A stretch of DNA of 64,000 bases from Pseudomonadota bacterium (GTDB lineage Bacteria > Pseudomonadota > Gammaproteobacteria > Steroidobacterales > Steroidobacteraceae): assembly GCA_023417315.1 (NCBI GenBank), contig JAEZFW010000036.1, positions 1 through 64,000 on the forward strand, given 5' to 3'. The notes beneath the pieces are model-generated. The model made no database searches, was not told where the DNA came from, and saw only the letters and a list, made by a program, of their open reading frames with translations. The position numbers were made by a program, and so were the translations under genes. Positions 6,716 through 14,200 of this stretch are shown here, in pieces; within the stretch, counting starts at the first letter, position 1; the number at the start of each line of letters is the position of its first letter.

Positions 6716-7989
6716 GCCGCCGTCACCCCGTCGCGATCGAGTGTTTCTATGCTCTCCAACAACGCGCGTGCGGACTTGAATCGATCCTGGGGCTTGGTTG
6801 CCAACAGCTTGTCGAGCAGCGCCTGATAACCTTCGAGCGGCGGCTCGAGCTGAGGCCGCGGTGCATTCGCATGCATATAAATCACCGTCATCGGTGAGGG
6901 CGCGAGGAAAGGCTTCTTGCCCGTGAGCATCTCGTAGAAGATCACACCGAGACTGTACAGGTCGCTGCGCTCGTCGAGCTCGTGACCATGCCCTTGCTCC
7001 GGGCTCATGTAGTACGGCGTACCGAAGATCTCGCCCGTCCCCGTGATGTCAGCGGGCACCTCGAAATGCTTTGCGAGACCGAAGTCGATGATCGCGAGCG
7101 AGCCATCGGCGCGCATCATCACATTGCCCGGCTTGAGGTCTCGATGGAGAACGCCGACGGCGTGCACCTGCTCGAGTGCACTCGCCATCTGCGCGAGATT
7201 CGCGAGCGCCTCCTTCGAGCTCATCCCGTTCATGATGTGAGCTCGCAGATCGCCTCGGGGGAAATACTCCATCGCGATGTAGGCGCGATCCGAAGCGATG
7301 CCCATATCGAAGATCCGCACGACATTCGGATGCCGAATCCTCGAGATGAGCTCGTACTCTTGAAGGAAGCGCCTGAAATGCAACTGGCCCTTCTGCTCGT
7401 CCGCCTGCTCTGAAAGCACTTTCAATACGACCATCTCGCCAGCGCGCTGACCCTCCGCCAGATAAACGAGCGAAGTGCCTCCCACCGCGAGCTCACTCAC
7501 GAAGCGATGACCGAATATCGTGATCGGACCGAAGCGCGAGTGCTCGTCGACCAGGAGCGACGGCACAGCGGACCGGCGGCGAGTTACCCCATCGCGTAGA
7601 GCCTGCGCGAGTTTGCCGTGATCGATGCGCTCGCGGACGACGCACGCGATCGCACCGGCCTCGAGTGCGGCCTTCGCACGCGCGAGGTCGTCGCCCGCTG
7701 CGAAGTAGACGATCGGCGGAAACTGCGGTCGCTGTATCAGGTCGCGCAACCAGTCGAGCCCGAGACCTTGCTCCACACGATCATCGAGGAGCACTGCGTC
7801 ATAGCCGATCGCAGCAAACGCGCTGTGGAAGCGGCCCGAGTGTTTGGGCGAGTGAATCCGGCATTCTGCATCCGACCACACGATGGAAATGTGGTGCTCG
7901 AGCGCACGGCCGAAGCTGGTCTGATCCGTGATGACGAGAAAGCGCGGCGCCTGATCCACCGGCGCCTGCGTGAGCGACTCAGAGCTCAT
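6712..7989 (-). CDS. Receiver-like domain / Ser-Thr protein kinase
   Basis: A 425-aa protein in two parts. Residues about 15-135 look like a response-regulator receiver (PRFLVITDQTS, YDAVLLDDRVEQGLGLDWL). The acceptor-position Asp is kept, but the usual Lys near the end is replaced (CVVRER), so it may not be a working receiver. Residues about 155-415 form a Hanks-type kinase: VVLKVL lysine, HRDLKPGN catalytic loop, DFGLAKH, GTPYYMSPEQ activation segment and SDLYSLGV. No transmembrane segment is evident, so it should be cytosolic. The ATG at 7989 is chosen because upstream sequence in this frame overlaps purF and has no domain character. It lies 29 bp behind purF and overlaps miaE by 4 nt. Confidence 0.88.
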   Translation of the reverse strand: MSSESLTQAPVDQAPRFLVITDQTSFGRALEHHISIVWSDAECRIHSPKHSGRFHSAFAAIGYDAVLLDDRVEQGLGLDWLRDLIQRPQFPPIVYFAAGDDLARAKAALEAGAIACVVRERIDHGKLAQALRDGVTRRRSAVPSLLVDEHSRFGPITIFGHRFVSELAVGGTSLVYLAEGQRAGEMVVLKVLSEQADEQKGQLHFRRFLQEYELISRIRHPNVVRIFDMGIASDRAYIAMEYFPRGDLRAHIMNGMSSKEALANLAQMASALEQVHAVGVLHRDLKPGNVMMRADGSLAIIDFGLAKHFEVPADITGTGEIFGTPYYMSPEQGHGHELDERSDLYSLGVIFYEMLTGKKPFLAPSPMTVIYMHANAPRPQLEPPLEGYQALLDKLLATKPQDRFKSARALLESIETLDRDGVTAA

Positions 7990-8018
7990 GAAGCGTCCGC
8001 GCTGCTCGCGCGCTGTAC

Positions 8019-9527
8019 CTAGACAGCGCGGATGGCCTTTACGCCGCCTTGCGAGCGACGGCGAGTCGCTTTCGCTTGGTCGGAGCGTTCTTCCTGCAAG
8101 CGAGCCAAGTAGTCCGGCGTCACATCGCCCGTGACGTACTCGCCCGAGAAGCACGAGGTATCGAAAGCCTGGATGTTCGAATCGTGGTGCAGGCAAGCGC
8201 GCACGAGATCGTCCAGATCCTGATAGATCAGTCGGTCCGCGCCGATCAACTTCGCGACCTCTTCATCGCTGCGCCCCGCTGCCACGAGCTCGGAAGCTGC
8301 CGGCATGTCGATGCCGTAAACATTCGGATACTTCACCGGAGGCGCGGCCGAGGCAAAATACACGCGTCGCGCACCGGCTTCACGCGCGAGATCGATGATC
8401 TGAGCCGAGGTCGTGCCGCGCACGATCGAATCGTCGATCAACAGTACGTTCTTGCCGCGAAACTCGAGATCGATGACGTTGAGCTTCGAGCGCACGGACT
8501 TCGCCCGCTGCTCCTGTCCCGGCATGATGAATGTCCGGCCGATGTAGCGGTTCTTCACGAAGCCCTCGCGGTACTTGATACCGAGAAGCTGCGCCACTTG
8601 CACAGCGGCTGTTCGGCTCGTATCGGGAATCGGAATAACGACATCGATATCGTGATCGGGCCAGATGCGACGGATCTTCTCCGCCAGCAGATCGCCCATG
8701 CGCAAACGCGCCTTGTGCACGGAGATGTTGTCGATGATCGAATCCGGCCGCGCGAAATAGACGTGCTCGAATATGCATGGCGTGTGCTTGGTGACGGGCG
8801 CGCATTGGTGCGAATAGAAGCGACCATGCTCGTCGATGAAAACCGCTTCACCCGGGCCTACGTCGCGCACCCGCGCAAAGCCGAGCATATCGAGCGCGAC
8901 GCTCTCGGAAGCCAGCATGTACTCGGCGCCTTGCGCCGACTCGCGCTTACCGAGCACGAGCGGGCGAATGCCGTGCGGATCGCGAAAGCCGAGCAACCCG
9001 TGGCCGACGATCATCGAGACCACGGCAAACCCGCCGCGAACGCGACGATAGACGGCCGTCACGGCGTTGAAGATGTCCGTGGCCGACGCGCGCGGCGTGC
9101 GCGTACGAGAAAGCTCGCTCGCAAGCACGTTCAGCAGAACCTCGGAGTCGGAGCTCGTATTGAGGTGGCGCAGATCCTCGCGCGTCAGTACCTCGGCCAG
9201 CTCGGTCGCATTCGTGAGATTGCCGTTGTGTCCAAGGCAAATCCCATAGGGAGAGTTGACGAAGAAGGGTTGCGCCTCGGATGAAGTGTCGCAGCCAGCA
9301 GTGGGATAGCGCACGTGTCCGATGCCGATATTGCCCTTGAGGGCGAGCATGTGGCGCTGCTGGAAGACGTCGCGCACGAGACCCGTCTGCTTGCGCAAGA
9401 AGAGCTCGCCGTCGTGATAGGTCATGATGCCAGCGGCATCTTGGCCACGATGCTGAAGCACGGTCAGCGCGTCGTAGATCTGCTGGTTGGCCGGTGTATG
9501 CCCAACGATGCCGACGATGCCACACAT
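8019..9527 (-). CDS. purF: Amidophosphoribosyltransferase
   Basis: First committed step of purine synthesis: PRPP plus glutamine to phosphoribosylamine. The 502-aa protein starts MCGIVGIVGH, exposing Cys2 as the N-terminal nucleophile of the glutaminase domain without a propeptide. The phosphoribosyltransferase domain shows the PRPP motif LLIDDSIVRGTTS, and the C-terminal half includes GYVKNRYIGRTF-type residues (here FVKNRYIGRTFIMP). It lies 6 bp after cvpA, the standard gammaproteobacterial cvpA-purF pair. Confidence 0.98.
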   Translation of the reverse strand: MCGIVGIVGHTPANQQIYDALTVLQHRGQDAAGIMTYHDGELFLRKQTGLVRDVFQQRHMLALKGNIGIGHVRYPTAGCDTSSEAQPFFVNSPYGICLGHNGNLTNATELAEVLTREDLRHLNTSSDSEVLLNVLASELSRTRTPRASATDIFNAVTAVYRRVRGGFAVVSMIVGHGLLGFRDPHGIRPLVLGKRESAQGAEYMLASESVALDMLGFARVRDVGPGEAVFIDEHGRFYSHQCAPVTKHTPCIFEHVYFARPDSIIDNISVHKARLRMGDLLAEKIRRIWPDHDIDVVIPIPDTSRTAAVQVAQLLGIKYREGFVKNRYIGRTFIMPGQEQRAKSVRSKLNVIDLEFRGKNVLLIDDSIVRGTTSAQIIDLAREAGARRVYFASAAPPVKYPNVYGIDMPAASELVAAGRSDEEVAKLIGADRLIYQDLDDLVRACLHHDSNIQAFDTSCFSGEYVTGDVTPDYLARLQEERSDQAKATRRRSQGGVKAIRAV

Positions 9528-9533
9528 GCTGTA

Positions 9534-10055
9534 TCAACCTCTCAGGGAAGACTCGCCGATGCGCGCTTGCTCTTCGAGCATCTGCACGCCGGTTTCGGCG
9601 AATGTCTGAATCCAACCCGCCAGCTCTGACGCGTATGGAAGAAGTCGCGATTCCTTCCACCATTCGACGTTCGTCAATTGCACGAATTCACCGAGCAACA
9701 CGAACACCGCCACTACGACTGCACCGCGCAGGACGCCGAATGTCGCTCCAAGCAACCGGTCTACGAGCAAGCTCAAGCCGGAATGACGAAGCAGATGGCC
9801 CAGCACGGCTGCGACGAGCCAGCCGACGAGCAAAACCAGAAGGAGAATGAGAACTCGCGCCGTCCACGTACTCACCGGCGGCTCACCGACAGCACCGCCC
9901 AAGCTCGGTTCCAACAAAGGCGCATACCGCCACGCCAACCAGAGACCGCCAAGCCATGCGAGAAGTCCAATCGCCTCGCGAACGAATCCGCGTACGAGTC
10001 CCAGCAGCATCGAGATCGCGAGCACGCTGAGGATCAGGAGGTCGGCACCATTCAT
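9534..10055 (-). CDS. cvpA: CvpA family membrane protein
   Basis: Small inner-membrane protein, 173 aa, required for colicin V production in E. coli. There are about four hydrophobic segments (ADLLILSVLAISMLLGL, AWLGGLWLAW, VLILLLVLLVGWLVAAVLG, GVLRGAVVVAVFVLLG) and the family's GFVREAIGLLAW. The start at MNGADLLI is chosen by family convention; an in-frame ATG at 10094 would add 13 residues. No strong ribosome-binding site decides between them. It is directly upstream of purF. Confidence 0.9.
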   Translation of the reverse strand: MNGADLLILSVLAISMLLGLVRGFVREAIGLLAWLGGLWLAWRYAPLLEPSLGGAVGEPPVSTWTARVLILLLVLLVGWLVAAVLGHLLRHSGLSLLVDRLLGATFGVLRGAVVVAVFVLLGEFVQLTNVEWWKESRLLPYASELAGWIQTFAETGVQMLEEQARIGESSLRG

Positions 10056-10185
10056 ACGAGCAGGCAGATCACCCGGTAGACGCCACGTCGACATTCATTG
10101 CAGTCGCGCAGCGCGACCGGCCAAGGCGGCGCGGATTCTATCAGCCGGCGTCGCGGGCTGCCCAACTTGCAGTCATGGCACATGC

Positions 10186-10920
10186 TCACGGATGCGCAAC
10201 GACCGCCGCGCCCGAAACCTGTGTCCGGACTTTCCGCAGCATCTGCTCCGCCTCCGCCCGATCCCTCATCGGACCGATACGAACTCGATACAACGTCGTC
10301 GCACCGGACTTGACCGGCATCACGAAGACATTGCCGTGATTGGCGCGGTATTCACCTGCCAACCGCTCCGCGCTCGCAAGACTCGAGAAACTACCCAACT
10401 GCACTGCCCACCCGCGCGATGTGGGGACGCTCGGTGAGGATGCAAGCGGTCGCGCAGTAGATTCTTGGGCGGGCGGTGCTGGGGTCCTCGACGGTGCGCG
10501 TTCAGGCTCTCGCACCGGCGCTGAGGTGGCCGAAGCGCTGCGCGCAACGTCAGCGGACGCCTGAGGGGACCCTTGAGTCGGCGCACTCTCGGCAACACGT
10601 TCAGGGTTTGACTCATCATCCCGAGCGGGGATTGGTGTGGCAGCTGGAGGCTCCGCAGCGGCAACCTGCGTCGGCTGCGGCGACGGCGCCGCCTGCTCGG
10701 GCGGCGGTGCCCGCTCGTCAGGTATCGACTGCGCGGCTTCACCGGGGGGATTGTTCAGATCGATGCTGTACGTCTTCAGCCCGGTTTCGCTCGGCGCACG
10801 TGCGGCCGTTTCGACATCCTCAGTGCTATCGGGACCGGACAACATCTCCGGGATGAGAATGATCGCAGCAGCCATGAGCACCGCTGCGCCGACCAAGCGT
10901 TCTTTGACGTGACGTTCCAC
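10186..10920 (-). CDS. dedD: SPOR domain cell-division protein, DedD-like
   Basis: A 244-aa bitopic protein: short cytoplasmic N terminus (MERHVKERL), one transmembrane helix (VGAAVLMAAAIILIPEML), a long Pro/Ala/Glu-rich periplasmic linker and a C-terminal SPOR domain (about 165-240: GWAVQLGSFSS, AERLAGEYR, LYRVRIGPM). SPOR domains bind denuded septal peptidoglycan, so a role in constriction is expected. It lies 33 bp after folC in the order folC-dedD-cvpA-purF, as in Pseudomonas. Confidence 0.92.
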   Translation of the reverse strand: MERHVKERLVGAAVLMAAAIILIPEMLSGPDSTEDVETAARAPSETGLKTYSIDLNNPPGEAAQSIPDERAPPPEQAAPSPQPTQVAAAEPPAATPIPARDDESNPERVAESAPTQGSPQASADVARSASATSAPVREPERAPSRTPAPPAQESTARPLASSPSVPTSRGWAVQLGSFSSLASAERLAGEYRANHGNVFVMPVKSGATTLYRVRIGPMRDRAEAEQMLRKVRTQVSGAAVVAHP

Positions 10921-10953
10921 AGGCGCGGAGTATAAGAGGCGCGCGCGCCGCGA

Positions 10954-12249
10954 TCATCCCAATGTGACACAACGCGAGTCGAACCACTCCAGAGCGGGGC
11001 CGACTGTGAGGAACGAGCCGAACACAACGACTCGCCCTTGTGCCCCCGCTGTGTGAGAGGCCAGCTCGCACGCGCTTCGAACGTCTGCGCATTCGGCTAT
11101 TACTCGCGCGCCCTCATCACGCAAGCGCTGCGAAAGCATCGCTGGGCCCAGTGCGCGCGGTCCTGGAAGCCCGGCAACGATCCAGGCATCAAACGAACCC
11201 TTCAACTCCGCGACGATTCCCCTCAAGTCTTTGTCACCCAGCACTCCGCACACCGCGATACGAGGATCCTGGGGGGGAAGCTTGGCGAGCGACTGGGCAA
11301 GCGTCTTGGCCGCGGCTGGGTTGTGCGCGACATCGAGCACCCACTCTGCTCCACCCTCTGCTCCACATTGGAGGCGCTGGAATCGTCCAGGCAAAGCGAC
11401 CGTGCGTAGACCGGTTTCGATTGCATCGCGGCTCACGGTCAATCGATCGCGCAACATCGCGAGGCTCGCGAGCACTGCCGCCGCGTTGTCGAATTGCGCT
11501 TCGCCTGCGAGCGCGGGATTCGGGAGCGATTCGAACGTCCCTAGGGCCTGGTGCGACCAATCCCAAGCCTCGCCGCGGCGCACCCAATCGAACTCCACAC
11601 CGAGTCTGTGCAGAGGGGCGCCCAGAGAAGATGCGACCTCAGCAATCGAATGAGGCATCTGGCGCTCGCCAAAGATCGCAGGTCGATGAGGTCTCAGGAT
11701 CCCGGCCTTCTCAACCCCGATCGTCTCTACATCGGAGCCCAACCAATCGCAGTGATCCAGCGCAATCGAGGTGATGATCGAAACATCCGGATCCACGACG
11801 TTCACCGCGTCCAGTCTGCCGCCCATTCCCACTTCGAGCACGAGGGCATCCGGCGCCGCTGTCTCAAAGATGAGGAGCGCAGCGAGCGTGTTGATCTCGA
11901 AGAACGTCAAGGTCTCCTTGCCGCGCGCTCGATCGATTCGTTCGAATGCAGCGATGAGCGAAGCATCCGAAATCTCTCGTTCCCCGATAGCGACTCGCTC
12001 GTTGTAGCGAATCAAATGCGGCGAGGTGAAGGTACCGACACGATAGTCAGCGGCGCTCAAGATGCGCGTCAGGAGCGCGACGGTCGAGCCTTTACCATTC
12101 GTTCCTGCCACCGTGACGACGGGGCACTGCGGAGGCCGCCAACCGAGAGCGCTCAGCGTGCGGCGCAGACGCTCCAATCCCAGATCGATCGCCTTCGGAT
12201 GCAGCTGCTCCTGCCAGGCAAGCCATTGGGACAAGGTGGAGAAGCGCAT
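10954..12249 (-). CDS. folC: Bifunctional dihydrofolate/folylpolyglutamate synthase
   Basis: Mur-ligase-family enzyme, 431 aa, that adds glutamate to dihydropteroate and then to reduced folates. The ATP P-loop is VAGTNGKGSTVALL, followed by GTFTSPHLIRYNERV and LEVGMGGRLDAVN, which are typical of FolC. A C-terminal domain with DVAHNPAAAKTL follows. Upstream, between accD and folC, lies an intergenic hairpin; downstream the gene runs into dedD. Confidence 0.96.
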   Translation of the reverse strand: MRFSTLSQWLAWQEQLHPKAIDLGLERLRRTLSALGWRPPQCPVVTVAGTNGKGSTVALLTRILSAADYRVGTFTSPHLIRYNERVAIGEREISDASLIAAFERIDRARGKETLTFFEINTLAALLIFETAAPDALVLEVGMGGRLDAVNVVDPDVSIITSIALDHCDWLGSDVETIGVEKAGILRPHRPAIFGERQMPHSIAEVASSLGAPLHRLGVEFDWVRRGEAWDWSHQALGTFESLPNPALAGEAQFDNAAAVLASLAMLRDRLTVSRDAIETGLRTVALPGRFQRLQCGAEGGAEWVLDVAHNPAAAKTLAQSLAKLPPQDPRIAVCGVLGDKDLRGIVAELKGSFDAWIVAGLPGPRALGPAMLSQRLRDEGARVIAECADVRSACELASHTAGAQGRVVVFGSFLTVGPALEWFDSRCVTLG

Positions 12250-12258
12250 ACCTGATCC

Positions 12259-12376
12259 GTGAACGGCGGACGGCGGACAGTGATCAAGACACTAGGCAGT
12301 GGGCGGTGGGCTGTAGGCTGAAACGCGCTCGCGCGCGCATCGCCTCACCGTCCGCCGTCCGCCGTCCGCCGTTCAC
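12259..12376. repeat. Iterated-word hairpin, word GGCGGAC, overlapping the end of accD
   Basis: A perfect 20-bp inverted repeat, GTGAACGGCGGACGGCGGAC at 12259-12278 against its complement at 12357-12376. The loop holds the left arm of a second word family (GGCAGTGGGCGGTGGGCTGT) without a matching right arm, as if one element had formed inside another. The right arm is also coding sequence: it encodes the last residues and the stop codon of accD. Confidence 0.88.
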
Positions 12377-13238
12377 CTGCCTGCGGTGCAGGCCGTTGCA
12401 TGAACATGGCAATCAGTCCCGCGATGCGCTCTCTCATGTCGCGACGATCGACGATCATGTCGAGCGCGCCATGTTCGAGGAGGAATTCGCTGCGTTGAAA
12501 TCCCTCCGGTAAGGTTTCGCGGACGGTCTGCTGGATGACACGCGCACCCGCAAAACCGATCAGCGCCTTTGGCTCCCCGATATTGACGTCGCCGAGCATC
12601 GCCAGACTGGCCGACACACCACCTGTGGTCGGGTCGGTGAGCACCGAGATATAGGGTATGCGCGCTTCCGAGAGGCGCGCGAGTGCAGCGCTCGTTTTCG
12701 CCATCTGCAGCAGCGAGAGCAGCGCTTCTTGCATTCTTGCACCGCCGCTCGCGGAGAAGCAGACGAGCGCCTTGCGATGCTCGAGCGCGTGTTCGACCGC
12801 GCGCACGAACCGTTCACCGACGGCGGAGCCCATGGAGCCCCCCAAGAACGAAAACTCGAATGCGCAGGCGACGACAGGCAGCCCCTGCAGGGTGCCAGCC
12901 ATCACGAGCAATGCATCCTTCTCTTGGGTGGTTTTCTGTGCCTGCTGAAGACGATCGCGATACTTCTTGGTGTCGCGAAACTTCAGCGGATCCTCAGGTT
13001 CGATATTGTCAGCGAGCTCGATAATCCCTTCCGGATCGAGGAAAGCTTCGAGCCGGTCCCGCGCACCGATGCGCATGTGATGACCGCACTTCGGACAGAC
13101 GTGCAGATTGCGTTCGAGTTCCGCTCGGTACAGGACGGCATCGCATGCCGCGCATTTCATCCAAAGCCCTTCAGGAACCGACCGCGTGCGACGCTCGGTC
13201 TTGATCCGCGAGGGCATAATTTTTTCAAACCACGTCAT
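12345..13238 (-). CDS. accD: Acetyl-CoA carboxylase carboxyltransferase subunit beta
   Basis: Beta half of the carboxyltransferase of acetyl-CoA carboxylase, making malonyl-CoA for fatty-acid synthesis; partners AccA elsewhere. The N-terminal zinc ribbon (CAACDAVLYRAEL...CPKCGHHM) is complete, and the oxyanion-type GGS/GGA signatures appear in FSFLGGSMGSAVGE and SGGARMQE. The 297-aa length is normal, but the last ten residues, GERRTADGGR, and the stop codon are encoded by the GGCGGAC hairpin. It lies 33 bp after truA; trpF, often found between these two genes in pseudomonads, is absent. Confidence 0.97.
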   Translation of the reverse strand: MTWFEKIMPSRIKTERRTRSVPEGLWMKCAACDAVLYRAELERNLHVCPKCGHHMRIGARDRLEAFLDPEGIIELADNIEPEDPLKFRDTKKYRDRLQQAQKTTQEKDALLVMAGTLQGLPVVACAFEFSFLGGSMGSAVGERFVRAVEHALEHRKALVCFSASGGARMQEALLSLLQMAKTSAALARLSEARIPYISVLTDPTTGGVSASLAMLGDVNIGEPKALIGFAGARVIQQTVRETLPEGFQRSEFLLEHGALDMIVDRRDMRERIAGLIAMFMQRPAPQAGERRTADGGR

Positions 13239-13271
13239 TCAGCCGCCTAGAGGCACTCAAAGAGTGCGCAT

Positions 13272-14081
13272 CTATACTTGGTCCCGGTATGGTGGGCAAG
13301 ACACGCCCATGATCTCCGCACTTTCGCTCGGCAGCGCCAAGCTCGCGGAGTAACGCACGCCGGCGAGGTACAAACCTGCCGCTGGCGCCGTCACTCCACC
13401 TTTGGTCCGGTCGCGCGCTTCGAGCACTTCCCTCGCCCAGCTCACGGGACGTTCCCCCGTGCCGATCGCGATGAGCACGCCGGCGATGTTTCGGACCATA
13501 TGATGAAGAAAGGCATTCGCCAGGACAGAAAGCACAAGGATCTCGCCACGTCGCTCGATGCTGATCTCGTGCATGTGGCGCATGGGCGTACGAGCCTGGC
13601 ATTCGGCCGCGCGGAACGATGAAAAGTCGTGCTCGCCGATGAGGTATTCGGCGGCTGCGCTCATGCGATTCTCATCGAGCGGGTCGCGTACCCAGCAGAC
13701 GCGCTGCGCTGCGAGGGCCGGCCGCGGCATGCGATTGAGGATGAGATAGCGATAGCGGCGCGCGAAAGCGCTATAGCGAGCGTGGAACGCCTCCGGCACT
13801 TCACGTGCCCATAGCGCGCTCACTTGCGCAGGCAGATTCGTGTTGGCTCCGAGCACCCAACCGCGTTCGCTTCTGACAGAGGGCGAATCGAAATGCACGA
13901 CCTGCATCGCCGCATGTACACCCGCGTCCGTGCGCCCTGCAGCGGTCACTTCGACCGGATGATCGGCGACGCAGCTCAGTGCAGCTTCAACGCTCGCTTG
14001 GACGCCACGTGCGTGCGCCTGGGACTGCCAACCTGAGAACGCGCTGCCGTCGTACTCGATACCGAGGGCGATGCGTGGCAT
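13272..14081 (-). CDS. truA: tRNA pseudouridine(38-40) synthase
   Basis: Makes pseudouridine at positions 38-40 in the tRNA anticodon arm. The 269-aa protein starts MPRIALGIEYDGSAFSGWQ, as in the family. The catalytic aspartate is in AGRTDAGVHA, and the C-terminal half has FLHHMVRNIAGVL. The ATG at 14081 is preferred because the 17 residues possible upstream come from the hairpin between fimV and truA. It is co-directional with fimV and accD. Confidence 0.96.
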   Translation of the reverse strand: MPRIALGIEYDGSAFSGWQSQAHARGVQASVEAALSCVADHPVEVTAAGRTDAGVHAAMQVVHFDSPSVRSERGWVLGANTNLPAQVSALWAREVPEAFHARYSAFARRYRYLILNRMPRPALAAQRVCWVRDPLDENRMSAAAEYLIGEHDFSSFRAAECQARTPMRHMHEISIERRGEILVLSVLANAFLHHMVRNIAGVLIAIGTGERPVSWAREVLEARDRTKGGVTAPAAGLYLAGVRYSASLALPSESAEIMGVSCPPYRDQV

Positions 14082-14083
14082 GG

Positions 14084-14200
14084 TAGGGAAAGCGGATGGG
14101 CGATAGAGGATAGTCAGAATAAGAGATCGCACGGTGGCAAGCGAGTTGCCTGCGCGAGCTATCGACCTGTCCCCGATCCGCTATCGCCGATCGCCTCTCT
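14084..14200. repeat. Iterated-word hairpin, word GGCGATAG/GCGGAT
   Basis: Fills the fimV-truA gap. Left arm AGCGGATGGGCGATAGAGGA with TAG; right arm CTATCGACCTGTCCCCGATC with CGCTATCGCCGATCGCC. The loop starts ATAAGAG and contains GGCAAGCGAGTTGCC. The same word family appears between parE and parC. The right arm ends at the fimV stop codon and the left arm begins three bases upstream of the truA start codon. Confidence 0.8.

Noticed and set aside
8049..9284. 411-aa open frame on the plus strand opposite purF
   Set aside because: Antisense shadow in high-GC DNA; purF on the other strand is unambiguous.
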